IMG/VR virus record: IMGVR_UViG_3300020411_004002
Coordinates: 1 to 25,304 of that record
Length of the DNA stretch: 25,304 nucleotides
Origin: a virus
Reading direction: 5' to 3' (one strand)
The translations under genes and the position numbers were made by a program. Each line of letters opens with the position of its first letter. Position 1 is the first letter of the stretch. Under the pieces are notes generated by a model. That model saw only the letters and a list, made by a program, of their open reading frames with translations. It made no database searches and had not been told where the DNA came from. Positions 1-7,323 of this stretch are shown here, piece by piece.

Positions 1-2
1 AC

Positions 3-602
3 GACCGTAAGCATGATGCGGCACTTCAAGCAGTCGCAGAAGCTGCAGCAGCCGGCGAAGGTGGCGGCTTAGGTGGTGATCTTGGCGGCGATTTGGGTGG
101 CGACTTGGGCGGAGATCTTGGCGGTGACCTGGGCGCCGACCTAGGTGGCGAAGAAATGCCAGCGGGTGACGCACCCGATCTTGGTGGTGATGCCGCCGGC
201 GATGCTGGTGGTGATGCTGGCGGTGGCGATGATTCTCCATTGTTGGCGGTTCCACCGGGATCTCGTAATGAACCGCGTCTTACACCCGGTTCAAAAGGTA
301 AGGTTTATCACCCTGTTAGAACCGACAAACGCAAGTCTGCAGGTCCGCGCACACGCAACTTTGCTGCACATGGAAACAAAGAAAGAGGCGGCAGTTCTAT
401 GCGAAATGTATTCCCCGGTTCTGAGATCTCGACTATACCAAGTATCTCAAAAGGTATTTACGAACAGGAAGACTCTATTTACAAGTTGAAGGAATCTTCA
501 GACGAGGCTAGATTATTTGAGTTAAACAACTCGGTGAGAGATCTCATAAAAGGTTTAGAAAGTCATTCAGAAACATTAACGGAGCAACAGAATGAAGAAT
601 AA
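3..602 (+). CDS. Probable portal protein, C-terminal part (gp20-like)
   Basis: This frame is open from the window edge to a TAA at 600-602, giving the last 199 residues of a longer protein. It starts with an Ala-rich helix, then a low-complexity tail of (G-G-D-L) repeats and Asp/Gly-rich residues, followed by a basic segment containing TPGSKGKVYHPV and a helical, acidic end. I infer a portal (T4 gp20-like) from position just upstream of the protease, scaffold and capsid genes, and from recall that portals of marine T4-like phages end with a similar TPGSKGKVY segment. The portal is the dodecameric ring through which DNA is packaged. The body that would prove this lies outside the window. An internal TTG at 93 falls within the repeat and is not a plausible start. 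Confidence 0.55.
   Translation, partial: DRKHDAALQAVAEAAAAGEGGGLGGDLGGDLGGDLGGDLGGDLGADLGGEEMPAGDAPDLGGDAAGDAGGDAGGGDDSPLLAVPPGSRNEPRLTPGSKGKVYHPVRTDKRKSAGPRTRNFAAHGNKERGGSSMRNVFPGSEISTIPSISKGIYEQEDSIYKLKESSDEARLFELNNSVRDLIKGLESHSETLTEQQNEE
60..149 (+). repeat. 12-nt tandem repeat encoding Gly-Gly-Asp-Leu units
   Basis: Seven degenerate 12-nt units (ggy ggy gay yts) encode G-G-D-L with one G-A-D-L variant. Third codon positions vary between units while the amino acids stay the same. This indicates selection on the peptide rather than a recent DNA expansion. A looser Gly/Asp/Ala-rich stretch continues to about 230. Confidence 0.8.
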
Positions 603-1428
603 GCATAATAAAAAGAGGAACAGCGCTTTTATTTATGAGGCCCTTGTTAGAGAGGCAACAGTATCAATATTGAAAAAGGACACTGAAAGACAACAAAAAG
701 CAATTGGTTTGATTAAGAAGTATTTTTGTGAAGGCAGCGTGTTGAAAAGAGATCTAGATTGTTATCGTTCGCTATATAAAACTCAAAACTTAGATAGATT
801 TACCACTGAGAAGATTATTAAAGAAGCAAAACTTACAAGAATGGTGATTAATCCTCAAGAATTATTTAATAAACAAACGGCACTAATTCATGATGTTAAC
901 AAAAAACTTTCCCCAGAGGTGTTTAACAATTATGTCCCAAATTATAAAACTTTAGCTACAATTGCTCAGATCTTTTCTCATAAAGCTTCACCTAAAAATC
1001 AAGTTATCTTAGAAAACGAAGTTGCTCAAAAAATGATGAGTGCTCAAAAGGCACAAACAGAAAACTTAACAGATATTGATAATGTGGTATATCGAACTTT
1101 TGTTCAAAAATTTAATGACAAATACAACGGAGAGCTTTTAGATGAACAGAAAGAACTCCTAACAAGATACATTGTTTCTTTTGTAGACAATGCTCTTGAT
1201 TTAAAAAGTTATTTAAACGAAGAAATTGCAAGACTTAAAATTGCGTTAGAAGAAGCAAAAACAAGTCAAGAAATTAAATCAGATACAGACATGGTTTTTA
1301 AAACTGATAAGGTGCTAAACCGCTTAAATGAGTTCTCAAAACAACCATTGAGTGATAACCTGCTCCTAACTGTTATGAAAACACAGCAACTCGTAAGGGA
1401 AATTAATACTGATGGCAATCGTAGTTAA
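592..1428 (+). CDS. Unrecognised helical protein between portal and protease genes
   Basis: The product is 278 aa. The start ATG at 592 overlaps the upstream stop by 11 nt and has a GGAG at 581-584, so translation is probably coupled to the portal gene. The N-terminus is very basic (MKNKHNKKRNSAFIYEALVRE). The rest is predicted to be mostly helical, with many Lys, Glu and Gln, no signal peptide, no membrane segment and no catalytic motif that I recognise. The position suggests a role in head assembly, such as prohead core or portal accessory, but this is inference from neighbours only. Codon use is more AT-rich than in the capsid and fibre genes downstream, consistent with lower expression. 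Confidence 0.85.
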   Translation: MKNKHNKKRNSAFIYEALVREATVSILKKDTERQQKAIGLIKKYFCEGSVLKRDLDCYRSLYKTQNLDRFTTEKIIKEAKLTRMVINPQELFNKQTALIHDVNKKLSPEVFNNYVPNYKTLATIAQIFSHKASPKNQVILENEVAQKMMSAQKAQTENLTDIDNVVYRTFVQKFNDKYNGELLDEQKELLTRYIVSFVDNALDLKSYLNEEIARLKIALEEAKTSQEIKSDTDMVFKTDKVLNRLNEFSKQPLSDNLLLTVMKTQQLVREINTDGNRS

Positions 1429-1951
1429 AATTGGAACAGAAGCTGAACCGCGCACGGTTCGGCTGGAGATGGATATCCGTAAAAGTCTAAGCGGAGATCT
1501 TATGATATTTGATCATGGAGATATCGATATTGTTCTTTCTACGGCTAAGAATAAAGTTACTGCTTTTCCTAAAGAGGTTATGAACGATTTAGTATACGGT
1601 GCACAAAATAGATTATTTGCACACTTGCGCAAAAAAGGTATAGTTGTTGCCGACTCGATTCAAGCCGGCTCGTTCTATGGTTCTATTGAAGCAACTTTAG
1701 AGAAGCCAATGGCAGAAGGTGTCAGCGCTCCCAAGATGGCGCTTATTAATATTTCACAATTCATTGATGAAGAACGCCCATACTTTGAATCCACTGAGGC
1801 GATTGTTTCAATGGCCGATGATGAACTTATACACCCTGATAAGGAAGACTCAACGGAATTAGGAGAAGTGCCCCAGCGCGATGAACAAGGCTCCATTCGC
1901 CCAGGTTACATCAGAGATCCCTACTCACTGAGCTATTTGTATACAATTTAG
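1412..1951 (+). CDS. Unrecognised protein, 179 aa
   Basis: ATG at 1412 overlaps the upstream gene by 17 nt, with a weak AAGGGA at 1395-1400. The first 120 residues read as a compact alpha/beta domain (MAIVVKIGTEAEPRTVRLEM, later GSFYGSIEATLEKP). The last 50 are acidic and end in a Pro/Tyr-rich tail (GYIRDPYSLSYLYTI). No transmembrane segment or known motif was found. I do not recognise the family. Tight packing with genes on both sides makes a head-morphogenesis role plausible but unproven. A minus-strand reading at 1675-1896 is a shadow of this gene. Confidence 0.82.
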   Translation: MAIVVKIGTEAEPRTVRLEMDIRKSLSGDLMIFDHGDIDIVLSTAKNKVTAFPKEVMNDLVYGAQNRLFAHLRKKGIVVADSIQAGSFYGSIEATLEKPMAEGVSAPKMALINISQFIDEERPYFESTEAIVSMADDELIHPDKEDSTELGEVPQRDEQGSIRPGYIRDPYSLSYLYTI

Positions 1952-1960
1952 GAACCTTTG

Positions 1961-2497
1961 ATGGAACAAATTTTTAAAAATTGGAATAGATTTATATTGT
2001 CTGAAGGGATTGAGGATTTAAAAAATAATAAAATTAAAACTTCTGACTTTATTAAGAAAGCTTCAAAAACAACAGATAAAAAAGAATTAGAGGCAGCGGG
2101 AAAAACCTTATTACAGGATCCAGATATTAAACAGGTTGTTCAACTTTTACAGAATATAGAAGAAGAATCTGAAAAAATGCAACAAGAGGGGCTTATGGAC
2201 GACATATCGGACTTAGGACTCAAAGCTGGAACGGCCACCTATCAAACCGGAATCGATTTAGCCAATAACCCAGCATTTAAGACTCTTTTAAAATTTGGAG
2301 GACCAGTTATCGCACTGGGACTTTTGGCGAAAGCCATGACAACTGGGGCGACAATAGATCCTGAGTATGCAATCAGTGCAGCGAAAGTTGCAAAAGCAAC
2401 TGCCCAAAAGGGTATTGAAAGTGGAGTTGAAACAGCTTTGGGTACCGTCGAACTAGTTGGCAAACGAGATATGCGGAGGCAAAAATGGAATTATTAA
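1961..2497 (+). CDS. Unrecognised protein with capsid-targeting-like N-terminus
   Basis: The product is 178 aa. I chose ATG 1961 over the in-frame TTG at 1958 because AGGA at 1950-1953 lies 7 nt upstream. The N-terminus MEQIFKNWNRFILSEG is a short amphipathic segment ending in L-S-E-G. It resembles in style the capsid-targeting sequence of T4 internal proteins (MKTYQEFIAEA), which is removed after an (I/L)-x-E site. Residues about 10-70 are Lys/Glu-rich helix, and residues about 107-125 form one hydrophobic stretch (LLKFGGPVIALGLLAKAM). The C-terminus is Ala-rich and basic. The family is unknown. A prohead core or internal head protein is a reasonable hypothesis. The gene overlaps the next one by 13 nt. 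Confidence 0.8.
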   Translation: MEQIFKNWNRFILSEGIEDLKNNKIKTSDFIKKASKTTDKKELEAAGKTLLQDPDIKQVVQLLQNIEEESEKMQQEGLMDDISDLGLKAGTATYQTGIDLANNPAFKTLLKFGGPVIALGLLAKAMTTGATIDPEYAISAAKVAKATAQKGIESGVETALGTVELVGKRDMRRQKWNY

Positions 2498-2808
2498 CTT
2501 TTATATTATGTGCTTACGGGCTAACACAAATTTTGGTATACAGCGATATGCCACTGTTAAAGAAAATACGACCTTCCAAAGACTTTTTGCGAGGATACGG
2601 AAAGGTATTTCACTGCCCTATGTGCATGGGGTTTCATGTTGGGTGGATTTTAATGTTACTTTCCCCATACACAGAACTATTTAATTTTGATGTCTCTGTG
2701 TTTAATTTTTTCCTTTTAGGCGGTTTAGCATCAGGCACGTCATATATATTTAACATGATTTTTGGAGACGAAGGAGTCAAACATGAACACAGACATGTGC
2801 ACAACTAA
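2485..2808 (+). CDS. Small membrane protein with CPMC motif
   Basis: The product is 107 aa. ATG at 2485 has GGAGG at 2475-2479 and lies inside the end of the previous gene. Hydrophobic segments cover residues about 3-20, 50-62 and 70-93. Between the first two lies FHCPMCMGFHVG, a C-x-x-C pair that could bind metal or be redox active, preceded by a basic loop (KKIRPSKDFLRGYGK). The C-terminus is His-rich (KHEHRHVHN), which also suggests metal binding. I have seen similar short CPMC membrane proteins in T4-like marine phages but know no tested function. It is unusual to find a predicted membrane protein between head genes. Confidence 0.8.
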   Translation: MELLTFILCAYGLTQILVYSDMPLLKKIRPSKDFLRGYGKVFHCPMCMGFHVGWILMLLSPYTELFNFDVSVFNFFLLGGLASGTSYIFNMIFGDEGVKHEHRHVHN

Positions 2809-2851
2809 GTGGATGCTACAACCAGTGAGACGGTGCTGTAAGGGATCTTAA
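2783..2851 (+). CDS. Possible 22-aa peptide upstream of protease gene
   Basis: A 23-codon reading frame starts at ATG 2783, 6 nt after AAGGAG (2771-2776), the best ribosome binding site in this stretch. It stops at TAA 2849-2851, 2 nt before the protease ATG. The peptide contains three Cys, including RRCC near its end. It overlaps the end of the CPMC protein gene in another frame. It may be a real micro-protein or a translational coupler that delivers ribosomes to the protease start, whose own AAGGGA is modest. It could also be chance. Confidence 0.35.
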   Translation: MNTDMCTTKWMLQPVRRCCKGS

Positions 2852-2853
2852 CT

Positions 2854-3477
2854 ATGAGTCAGAAATTATTACGAGAATATTATGAACTTTGTGAAGGTGG
2901 TGTTTGTCAAGACCTTTTAACAGAAGAAGAAAAAAGATTTGTGGCCAATGGCGGCATGATCTTGTCTGGTAAACTACAAGAAGCGGATGTTCAAAATGGA
3001 AATGGAAGAGTGTACCCTCATAAAGTTTTAATGCGCGAAATGAAAAATTACCAAAAATTGGTAAAAGAACGTAGAGCGTTGGGCGAGCTTGACCATCCCG
3101 ATGATTCGGTAATCAACCTAAAGAACGCCTCACACATGGTGACTGATGTTTGGTGGGAAAACAAAAATGTGATGGGTAAAGTAAAAGTTTTAGACACACC
3201 TTCAGGGGGTATTCTTAAATCCTTGGTAGAATCAGGTGTCAAACTAGGTATTTCCTCACGAGGTATGGGCTCTGTTACCGAGTCTGCACAAGGGCATGTT
3301 GTAGTTGAAGACGATTTTCAACTTATTTGTTTTGATTTTGTGTCTGAGCCTTCGACACCTAATGCTTTTATGATGCGCGAAGCTAAAGAATTTGATACAT
3401 CTCGCGTTTTTACAAAAGCTGATAGAATTAATAGACTTTTAAATGAAGTATTGAGTGACTTTGATGAAGAAGAATGA
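2854..3477 (+). CDS. 21: Prohead core maturation protease (gp21-like)
   Basis: The product is 207 aa, close to the 212 aa of T4 gp21. This serine protease sits in the prohead core and cuts capsid, scaffold and internal proteins after (I/L)-x-E, then itself, before DNA packaging. Visible support: the start of the fold (GMILSGKLQEADVQNGNGR, residues 34-52), the catalytic-histidine motif GELDHPDDS (His81), the nucleophile motif GISSRGMGS (Ser134/Ser135), and the following strand FDFVSEPSTPNAFM (160-173). This matches the herpesvirus-assemblin-like fold of the T4 protease family. Cys-containing N-terminal residues 1-33 may be a core-binding segment. AAGGGA at 2840-2845 is the likely ribosome binding site. 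The next gene starts inside its last codons. Confidence 0.93.
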   Translation: MSQKLLREYYELCEGGVCQDLLTEEEKRFVANGGMILSGKLQEADVQNGNGRVYPHKVLMREMKNYQKLVKERRALGELDHPDDSVINLKNASHMVTDVWWENKNVMGKVKVLDTPSGGILKSLVESGVKLGISSRGMGSVTESAQGHVVVEDDFQLICFDFVSEPSTPNAFMMREAKEFDTSRVFTKADRINRLLNEVLSDFDEEE

Positions 3478-3889
3478 TTTAAAAAAAATAATCAAACCTC
3501 TTGTAAAAGAGTGCATACATGAAGTCCTTTTAGAAGAAGGGCTTTTATCTGGAATTGTTTCAGAAGTGGCGCAAGGAATGCAGGGAGCTGTTTTAACAGA
3601 ATCCGTGCGGAATCAACGAACAATGAAAGAGCCCGCTCCTTCACAAATGCGAAGAAAGACGCAAAATGCCAATAAAAAAATACAAGAACATCGTGAAAAA
3701 TTAATGTCTTCAATTAATTCGGATGCCTATAATGGTGTCAATTTATTTGAAGGAACTGAAGCAATGAGTAGTTATGAGGCCGCTGAGCCAAAACCAGGCT
3801 CAGTCGATCTAGGAAGTCCCAGTGACGCAGGAGTAGACATTAGTTCTTTGATGGGCGGCGCTTCTCAAATTTGGCAGGCGATGAAGTAG
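3464..3889 (+). CDS. Unrecognised small head-region protein, possible protease substrate
   Basis: The product is 141 aa from ATG 3464, which overlaps the protease stop by 14 nt. GTG 3455 is an alternative three codons upstream. Neither has a strong ribosome binding site, so coupling to the protease gene is likely. Residues 1-35 form an amphipathic helix (DLKKIIKPLVKECIHEVLLE). The middle is basic and Gln/Lys-rich. The C-terminal third contains YNGVNLFEGTEAMSS and a Gly/Ser/Asp-rich linker ending MGGASQIWQAMK. L-E-E-G and L-F-E-G fit the (I/L)-x-E cleavage rule for gp21 proteases, so it may be a core protein cut during maturation. That is inference. I do not recognise a named family. Confidence 0.8.
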   Translation: MKKNDLKKIIKPLVKECIHEVLLEEGLLSGIVSEVAQGMQGAVLTESVRNQRTMKEPAPSQMRRKTQNANKKIQEHREKLMSSINSDAYNGVNLFEGTEAMSSYEAAEPKPGSVDLGSPSDAGVDISSLMGGASQIWQAMK

Positions 3890-3896
3890 GTGATTA

Positions 3897-4139
3897 ATGT
3901 CTAGAAAAGCGAATGTAACTGTTAAGGCGTCAGAGTGTCGGGGAAATCCTGAACGAATGATAAGAAGATTTATCAAAAAAGTTAAAAAAGAAAAGATCAT
4001 AGAAACCGTAAAAGACAATCGTCGATACAAAAAACCTTCTGTAGCTAAGAAAGAAAAAAGACTACGCGCAGAACGCACCAGACTTAGAGAACAGAGAAAA
4101 CGCCAAAGAGCGAAAGAAAGACGTAATAGAAAAAAGTAA
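3897..4139 (+). CDS. rpsU: Phage-encoded ribosomal protein bS21
   Basis: The product is 80 aa and extremely basic. The order of features matches bacterial bS21: a short N-terminal strand (ANVTVKASE), a helix with ERMIRRFIKKVKKEKI (residues 19-34), then VKDNRRYKKPSVAKKEK, equivalent to the E. coli ...EVRRREFYEKPTTERKR... segment, and a long Arg/Lys helix at the end. bS21 sits on the 30S platform next to the anti-Shine-Dalgarno end of 16S rRNA and aids initiation. Phage copies are known from marine and other phages. The start ATG 3897 is preceded by AGGTGAT (3888-3894), a near-perfect anti-SD complement overlapping the upstream stop. A nucleic-acid-binding core protein is the alternative, but the helix plus YKKPS pattern favours bS21. 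Confidence 0.85.
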   Translation: MSRKANVTVKASECRGNPERMIRRFIKKVKKEKIIETVKDNRRYKKPSVAKKEKRLRAERTRLREQRKRQRAKERRNRKK

Positions 4140-4142
4140 GGA

Positions 4143-4151
4143 CTAATTATA
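4143..4151 (+). promoter_or_regulatory. Late-promoter-like box CTAATTATA
   Basis: This is a member of the ACTANTTAWW box family found in most gaps here. It lies in the 44-nt gap after bS21, 32 nt before the next ATG, which leaves room for an mRNA leader carrying the AGGAG at 4172-4176. No -35 element is visible. Confidence 0.4.
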
Positions 4152-4183
4152 GTGAACAGTATTAAATTTATAGGAGCTTTATA

Positions 4184-4588
4184 ATGGCAACGAATTTCAC
4201 CCCATCCTGGCAAGCTAAGGTTGGAATTAATCATGTCGGAGCGTACCAAGTCAGCGGACAGCCTTACGCATCAGCAGGAATTGAGTGCGACGATGCAACA
4301 GTAGTAGAATTTCCCTATGTAACTCGCTGGGTAAGAATCGTTAATCTAGACAATTCAGTTCTTAGAGTAGGGTTTTCGGAAATAGGAGTTTCGGGAAGTA
4401 ATTATTTTTCAGTTCAGGCTAACGAGGAAACTCCTCCTTTAGAGTTAAAAGTTTCTCAACTGTGGCTCTATAGCCCAGGTAATGCTAATTCCGTTTGTGA
4501 TGTGGTAGCAGGATTAACCAGCATCGAAGTTGACAGATGTTCAGGCAGCGCAGGACCTAGCTGGAGTGGTTCTTCTGGAGTAGGGTAA
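4184..4588 (+). CDS. Probable virion structural protein, 134 aa
   Basis: ATG 4184 has AGGAG at 4172-4176, 7 nt upstream. The protein is beta-rich, with few charged residues and no membrane segment. It starts MATNFTPSWQAKVGINHVG, contains WVRIVNLDNSVLRVGFSEIG and LELKVSQLWLYSPGN, and ends in a flexible Ser/Gly tail (GSAGPSWSGSSGVG). Its position opens the fibre-type block, and the box at 4143 suggests it starts a late transcript. The composition fits a capsid decoration or fibre-base protein, but I cannot name a family. It stops 2 nt before the next gene, so the two are probably made together. Confidence 0.8.
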   Translation: MATNFTPSWQAKVGINHVGAYQVSGQPYASAGIECDDATVVEFPYVTRWVRIVNLDNSVLRVGFSEIGVSGSNYFSVQANEETPPLELKVSQLWLYSPGNANSVCDVVAGLTSIEVDRCSGSAGPSWSGSSGVG

Positions 4589-4590
4589 AT

Positions 4591-6552
4591 ATGTCTACTT
4601 TCGGCTGGGCTTATATTCGCTGTAGCGACACCGGCTCCTCGGAAGATATCCAAGGAAGCGCGGAACAGATTCTTTTTGTCACTGCTGACGATACTGCATC
4701 TGGTTCGAGCAATTTTGTCTTTTTAACCGCTTCTAACACTGTGGTCTTAAGCGGCTCTTTAAAGGTTGAAGGTCCAGTTACTGCTAGTGTTTTTGTGAGT
4801 GATTTATCGCTCACGGGTTCAACTTTTTTTGGTAATGACAACGCCGATGTTCATGTAAGAACCGGTAGTTTAATTATAAGTGGACCCTCTACTGCATATG
4901 CGACCCCCACACTATACGCAAGCTCCAGCTATGTTGGTATCAATACGATTACTCCTGACTATAGTTTGGCCGTCACAGGAACATTAGGAGTTTCAGGAAA
5001 CTCATCTCTTCATGGCAACGTTGCTTTAGGAAATGCTGCGACAGATGTTACCACAGTGACTTCACAACTTACTGCATCTGGAGGCTTATTAGTTAGTGCG
5101 CCGTTAACAGCTTCCGCCGCAGCGCATTTTGATAGCACGCTTACTGCTCGCGGGACTGTGACTTTAGGCGATGCAGCAGCAGACGTCACAACCGCAAACT
5201 CACAAGTCACAGCTTCTGCCGGGCTTAGTGTCACAGGAGATAAGTTCAACTCAACAGTTAATGCAAGCCTATTAGCCAATACGACCCTTGGCGAGAACAA
5301 CAGCGCTGCAATTACAATTGTTGGCGCCCATGTTAAATTAAGCAATGTTACGGCCAGCACAGACAATACTGTTCTTATACTCAACAGTGAAAATAAAATC
5401 GCTCATGATGAAATTGATTCTAAAGTTTGGGCTGGAAAACTTGTAGATTACACAGGTACCCCATCGGCAAATCAGCTTACTTTATGGTCTGATGAAGACA
5501 CCCTTAAAGCAGATAGTGATCTTGCTTGGAACGGCACTGATACATTGACTATCGGTGGTACCTTAACATCAAGTGTAGGAGTGTCCACCGGTGCAGTTAT
5601 AGCGCGAACATTATCAGCTAGTGCATTAACTGAGCTAAGTGGAACAGTGCACATGGGAACTGCATTCGCGACTAGCTTATCCGCGAGTACCTTTATTTCA
5701 GCATCCGCATTTGTTGGAGATGGAACAACATTAACCGGTATTCCTGACACATTTGGCTCGCCAAGCGCTAATCAAGTTGCAATTTGGCATAACGGTGATG
5801 CGATAAAAGGACACAATGCACTCCAAATGAATACCTCTACCGGGATATTAGCGGTCAATAGCCAAGTGTCTGCTTCCCAATTGGTTCTCGGAGGACAATT
5901 ACAAGCGTCAGGTAACATTAGTATTACACAACCTACTACTACTAATGGAGGCAACAGCTATCGATTGTTCATAGGCTCAGAAACCGAAGGTGGACTGATG
6001 TCTTACCTGCGGAATGATTCAGGTCAACTGCAAACAGTGCTTCAAGGTTTTAACACCACACTGCGTTTAGAAACCGGCGCAGGTAAAAACACAGAAGTAG
6101 TATTAGGCTCTAACGCCAATCAAGAGCAGTTTCAAGTTCGAAATCAATCCGACAGCGTGATGTTCCATGTTGATGTCACAGGAAGCGTATCCGCCAGTAA
6201 TCGAGTACAAGCCGGTAGCTTTACTGGATTAAACCTTTTAAATCGTTCTTACTTGCCTGTACGAACAACTCCCTATACAGCTTCTGTTAATACAGGAGGG
6301 TATATCTTGGGCGTCTCTCGTTCTGCTGGCGGTGATTTCAATATGGAAGTGAGATTACCAGAGGCTGACGACGTAAATTCAGGAGCAGTTTTTGTAATTA
6401 AAGATGAAGTATTAAACAGAACAACGACAGCAATTTATGTATCGGCCTCAGCTGGAGATACTATTGATGGCGCCGCATCATTCACTGTTACAGGTTCAAT
6501 GGCTTCCATTAACCTATATAGTGATGGGGATAGCAAGTGGTTTATCTTCTAA
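4591..6552 (+). CDS. Large fibre-type virion protein, 653 aa
   Basis: The start ATG 4591 follows GGAG at 4577-4580 and the previous stop by 2 nt. Nearly the whole protein is Ser/Thr/Ala/Gly-rich short beta repeats (xVSGNSSLxGNVxLGxAAxDVTT style) typical of trimeric phage fibres. One 23-residue unit occurs twice (5020-5088 and 5158-5226). FVGDGTTLTGI (around residue 375) is a motif often seen at fibre knots. The last 70 residues form a beta domain with FVIKDEVLNRTTTAI and DTIDG, ending LYSDGDSKWFIF, shared with other proteins in this window. The likely place is the virion surface, head fibre or tail fibre, with host-binding potential. Which structure it belongs to cannot be told from sequence. 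Confidence 0.85.
   Translation: MSTFGWAYIRCSDTGSSEDIQGSAEQILFVTADDTASGSSNFVFLTASNTVVLSGSLKVEGPVTASVFVSDLSLTGSTFFGNDNADVHVRTGSLIISGPSTAYATPTLYASSSYVGINTITPDYSLAVTGTLGVSGNSSLHGNVALGNAATDVTTVTSQLTASGGLLVSAPLTASAAAHFDSTLTARGTVTLGDAAADVTTANSQVTASAGLSVTGDKFNSTVNASLLANTTLGENNSAAITIVGAHVKLSNVTASTDNTVLILNSENKIAHDEIDSKVWAGKLVDYTGTPSANQLTLWSDEDTLKADSDLAWNGTDTLTIGGTLTSSVGVSTGAVIARTLSASALTELSGTVHMGTAFATSLSASTFISASAFVGDGTTLTGIPDTFGSPSANQVAIWHNGDAIKGHNALQMNTSTGILAVNSQVSASQLVLGGQLQASGNISITQPTTTNGGNSYRLFIGSETEGGLMSYLRNDSGQLQTVLQGFNTTLRLETGAGKNTEVVLGSNANQEQFQVRNQSDSVMFHVDVTGSVSASNRVQAGSFTGLNLLNRSYLPVRTTPYTASVNTGGYILGVSRSAGGDFNMEVRLPEADDVNSGAVFVIKDEVLNRTTTAIYVSASAGDTIDGAASFTVTGSMASINLYSDGDSKWFIF
5020..5088 (+). 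repeat. Protein-level repeat, copy 1 (fibre protein)
   Basis: It encodes VALGNAATDVTT followed by SQLTASGGL. The second copy at 5158-5226 encodes VTLGDAAADVTT and SQVTASAGL. The copies match at the amino-acid level with diverged codons, so this is an old internal duplication of a beta-repeat unit. Confidence 0.7.
5158..5226 (+). repeat. Protein-level repeat, copy 2 (fibre protein)
   Basis: Second copy of the 23-residue unit at 5020-5088. The spacing between copies is 138 nt, which is twice the unit length and suggests a repeating structural register. Confidence 0.7.
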
Positions 6553-6570
6553 AGGGAGGTGCGGTAAACT

Positions 6571-7323
6571 ATGGCCTACAACGTTTTATCAGGCACCACG
6601 GTAACTCCCCAAGAATTTGTTCCCGGTGATTTAATTGTCGAAAACATCGTCTCGGGAACTTATCGAGGCGACGGCACCGATATCGAAAATGTGCCACGTG
6701 TTTTTAATGCGACTAACAATGCAATAATAACAAATGTAGGTGGTGATGCAAACGTATTAAACTGCGAGGCCAATCTTACCTTTGACGGATCGGTCCTTTC
6801 TGTTACCGGAGATATTACAGCTAGTGCTGGCATTTCTGCTTCCTATCTTGAGGGAGATGGTTCACGATTAACAGGAATTACAGCAGGCGGTGGAGGTTCT
6901 GGTGGTGGTATATTCACTCAGATTAATTCTTCGCAAGCGTTTACTACAAGCAGTTTAAATGTGGGATCGAACGCAACTCCATCCCAGACACTCTCTGTAG
7001 TTGGAACTAGCTTTTTAAGCGGAGGGGTCATCCACCGCCGCGTAGCAATCACAAGCGACACAGTAGTTTCTACATCTGACTACTATTTAGGAGTCGACAC
7101 ATCAGGCGGAGCAGTCAAATTAACGCTGCCCTCTGCTTCAGCCGGAACATCAGGTCAAACGTGGGTCTTTAAGGACGAGGGAGGCTCTTCAAATCAAAAT
7201 AACATCACAATATCAGGATCTGGAAGTGATTTAATTGATGGGCAAACAATGGTGCTTTTACAGTCACCTTATGCATCTATTACGTTATATTGCAATGGCA
7301 TAAATAAATTCTTTATTACATGA
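6571..7323 (+). CDS. Fibre-type virion protein, 250 aa
   Basis: ATG 6571 is preceded by AGGGAGGTG (6553-6561), the strongest ribosome binding site in this block. N-terminal residues 1-110 contain YRGDGTDIENVP and YLEGDGSRLTGI, two GDG-type fibre motifs, then a Gly/Ser hinge (GGGGSGGG, around residue 112). The C-terminal 70 residues are the shared beta domain: LTLPSASAGTSGQTWVFKDEG, later DLIDGQ and LYCNGINKFFIT. It reads as a shorter relative of the 653-aa protein immediately upstream and shares its C-terminal fold. Probably a fibre or head-surface component. The 130-nt gap after it holds a promoter-like box and a hairpin. Confidence 0.83.
   Translation: MAYNVLSGTTVTPQEFVPGDLIVENIVSGTYRGDGTDIENVPRVFNATNNAIITNVGGDANVLNCEANLTFDGSVLSVTGDITASAGISASYLEGDGSRLTGITAGGGGSGGGIFTQINSSQAFTTSSLNVGSNATPSQTLSVVGTSFLSGGVIHRRVAITSDTVVSTSDYYLGVDTSGGAVKLTLPSASAGTSGQTWVFKDEGGSSNQNNITISGSGSDLIDGQTMVLLQSPYASITLYCNGINKFFIT

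Noticed and set aside
60-230. CRISPR-like or satellite DNA repeat
   Set aside because: The units are 12 nt, have no spacers, keep the reading frame and vary at third positions. They are a coding low-complexity tail.
145-489. Second gene in another frame within the portal tail
   Set aside because: Open only because the GC-rich repeat lacks stops in that frame. No binding site, and the composition is not protein-like.
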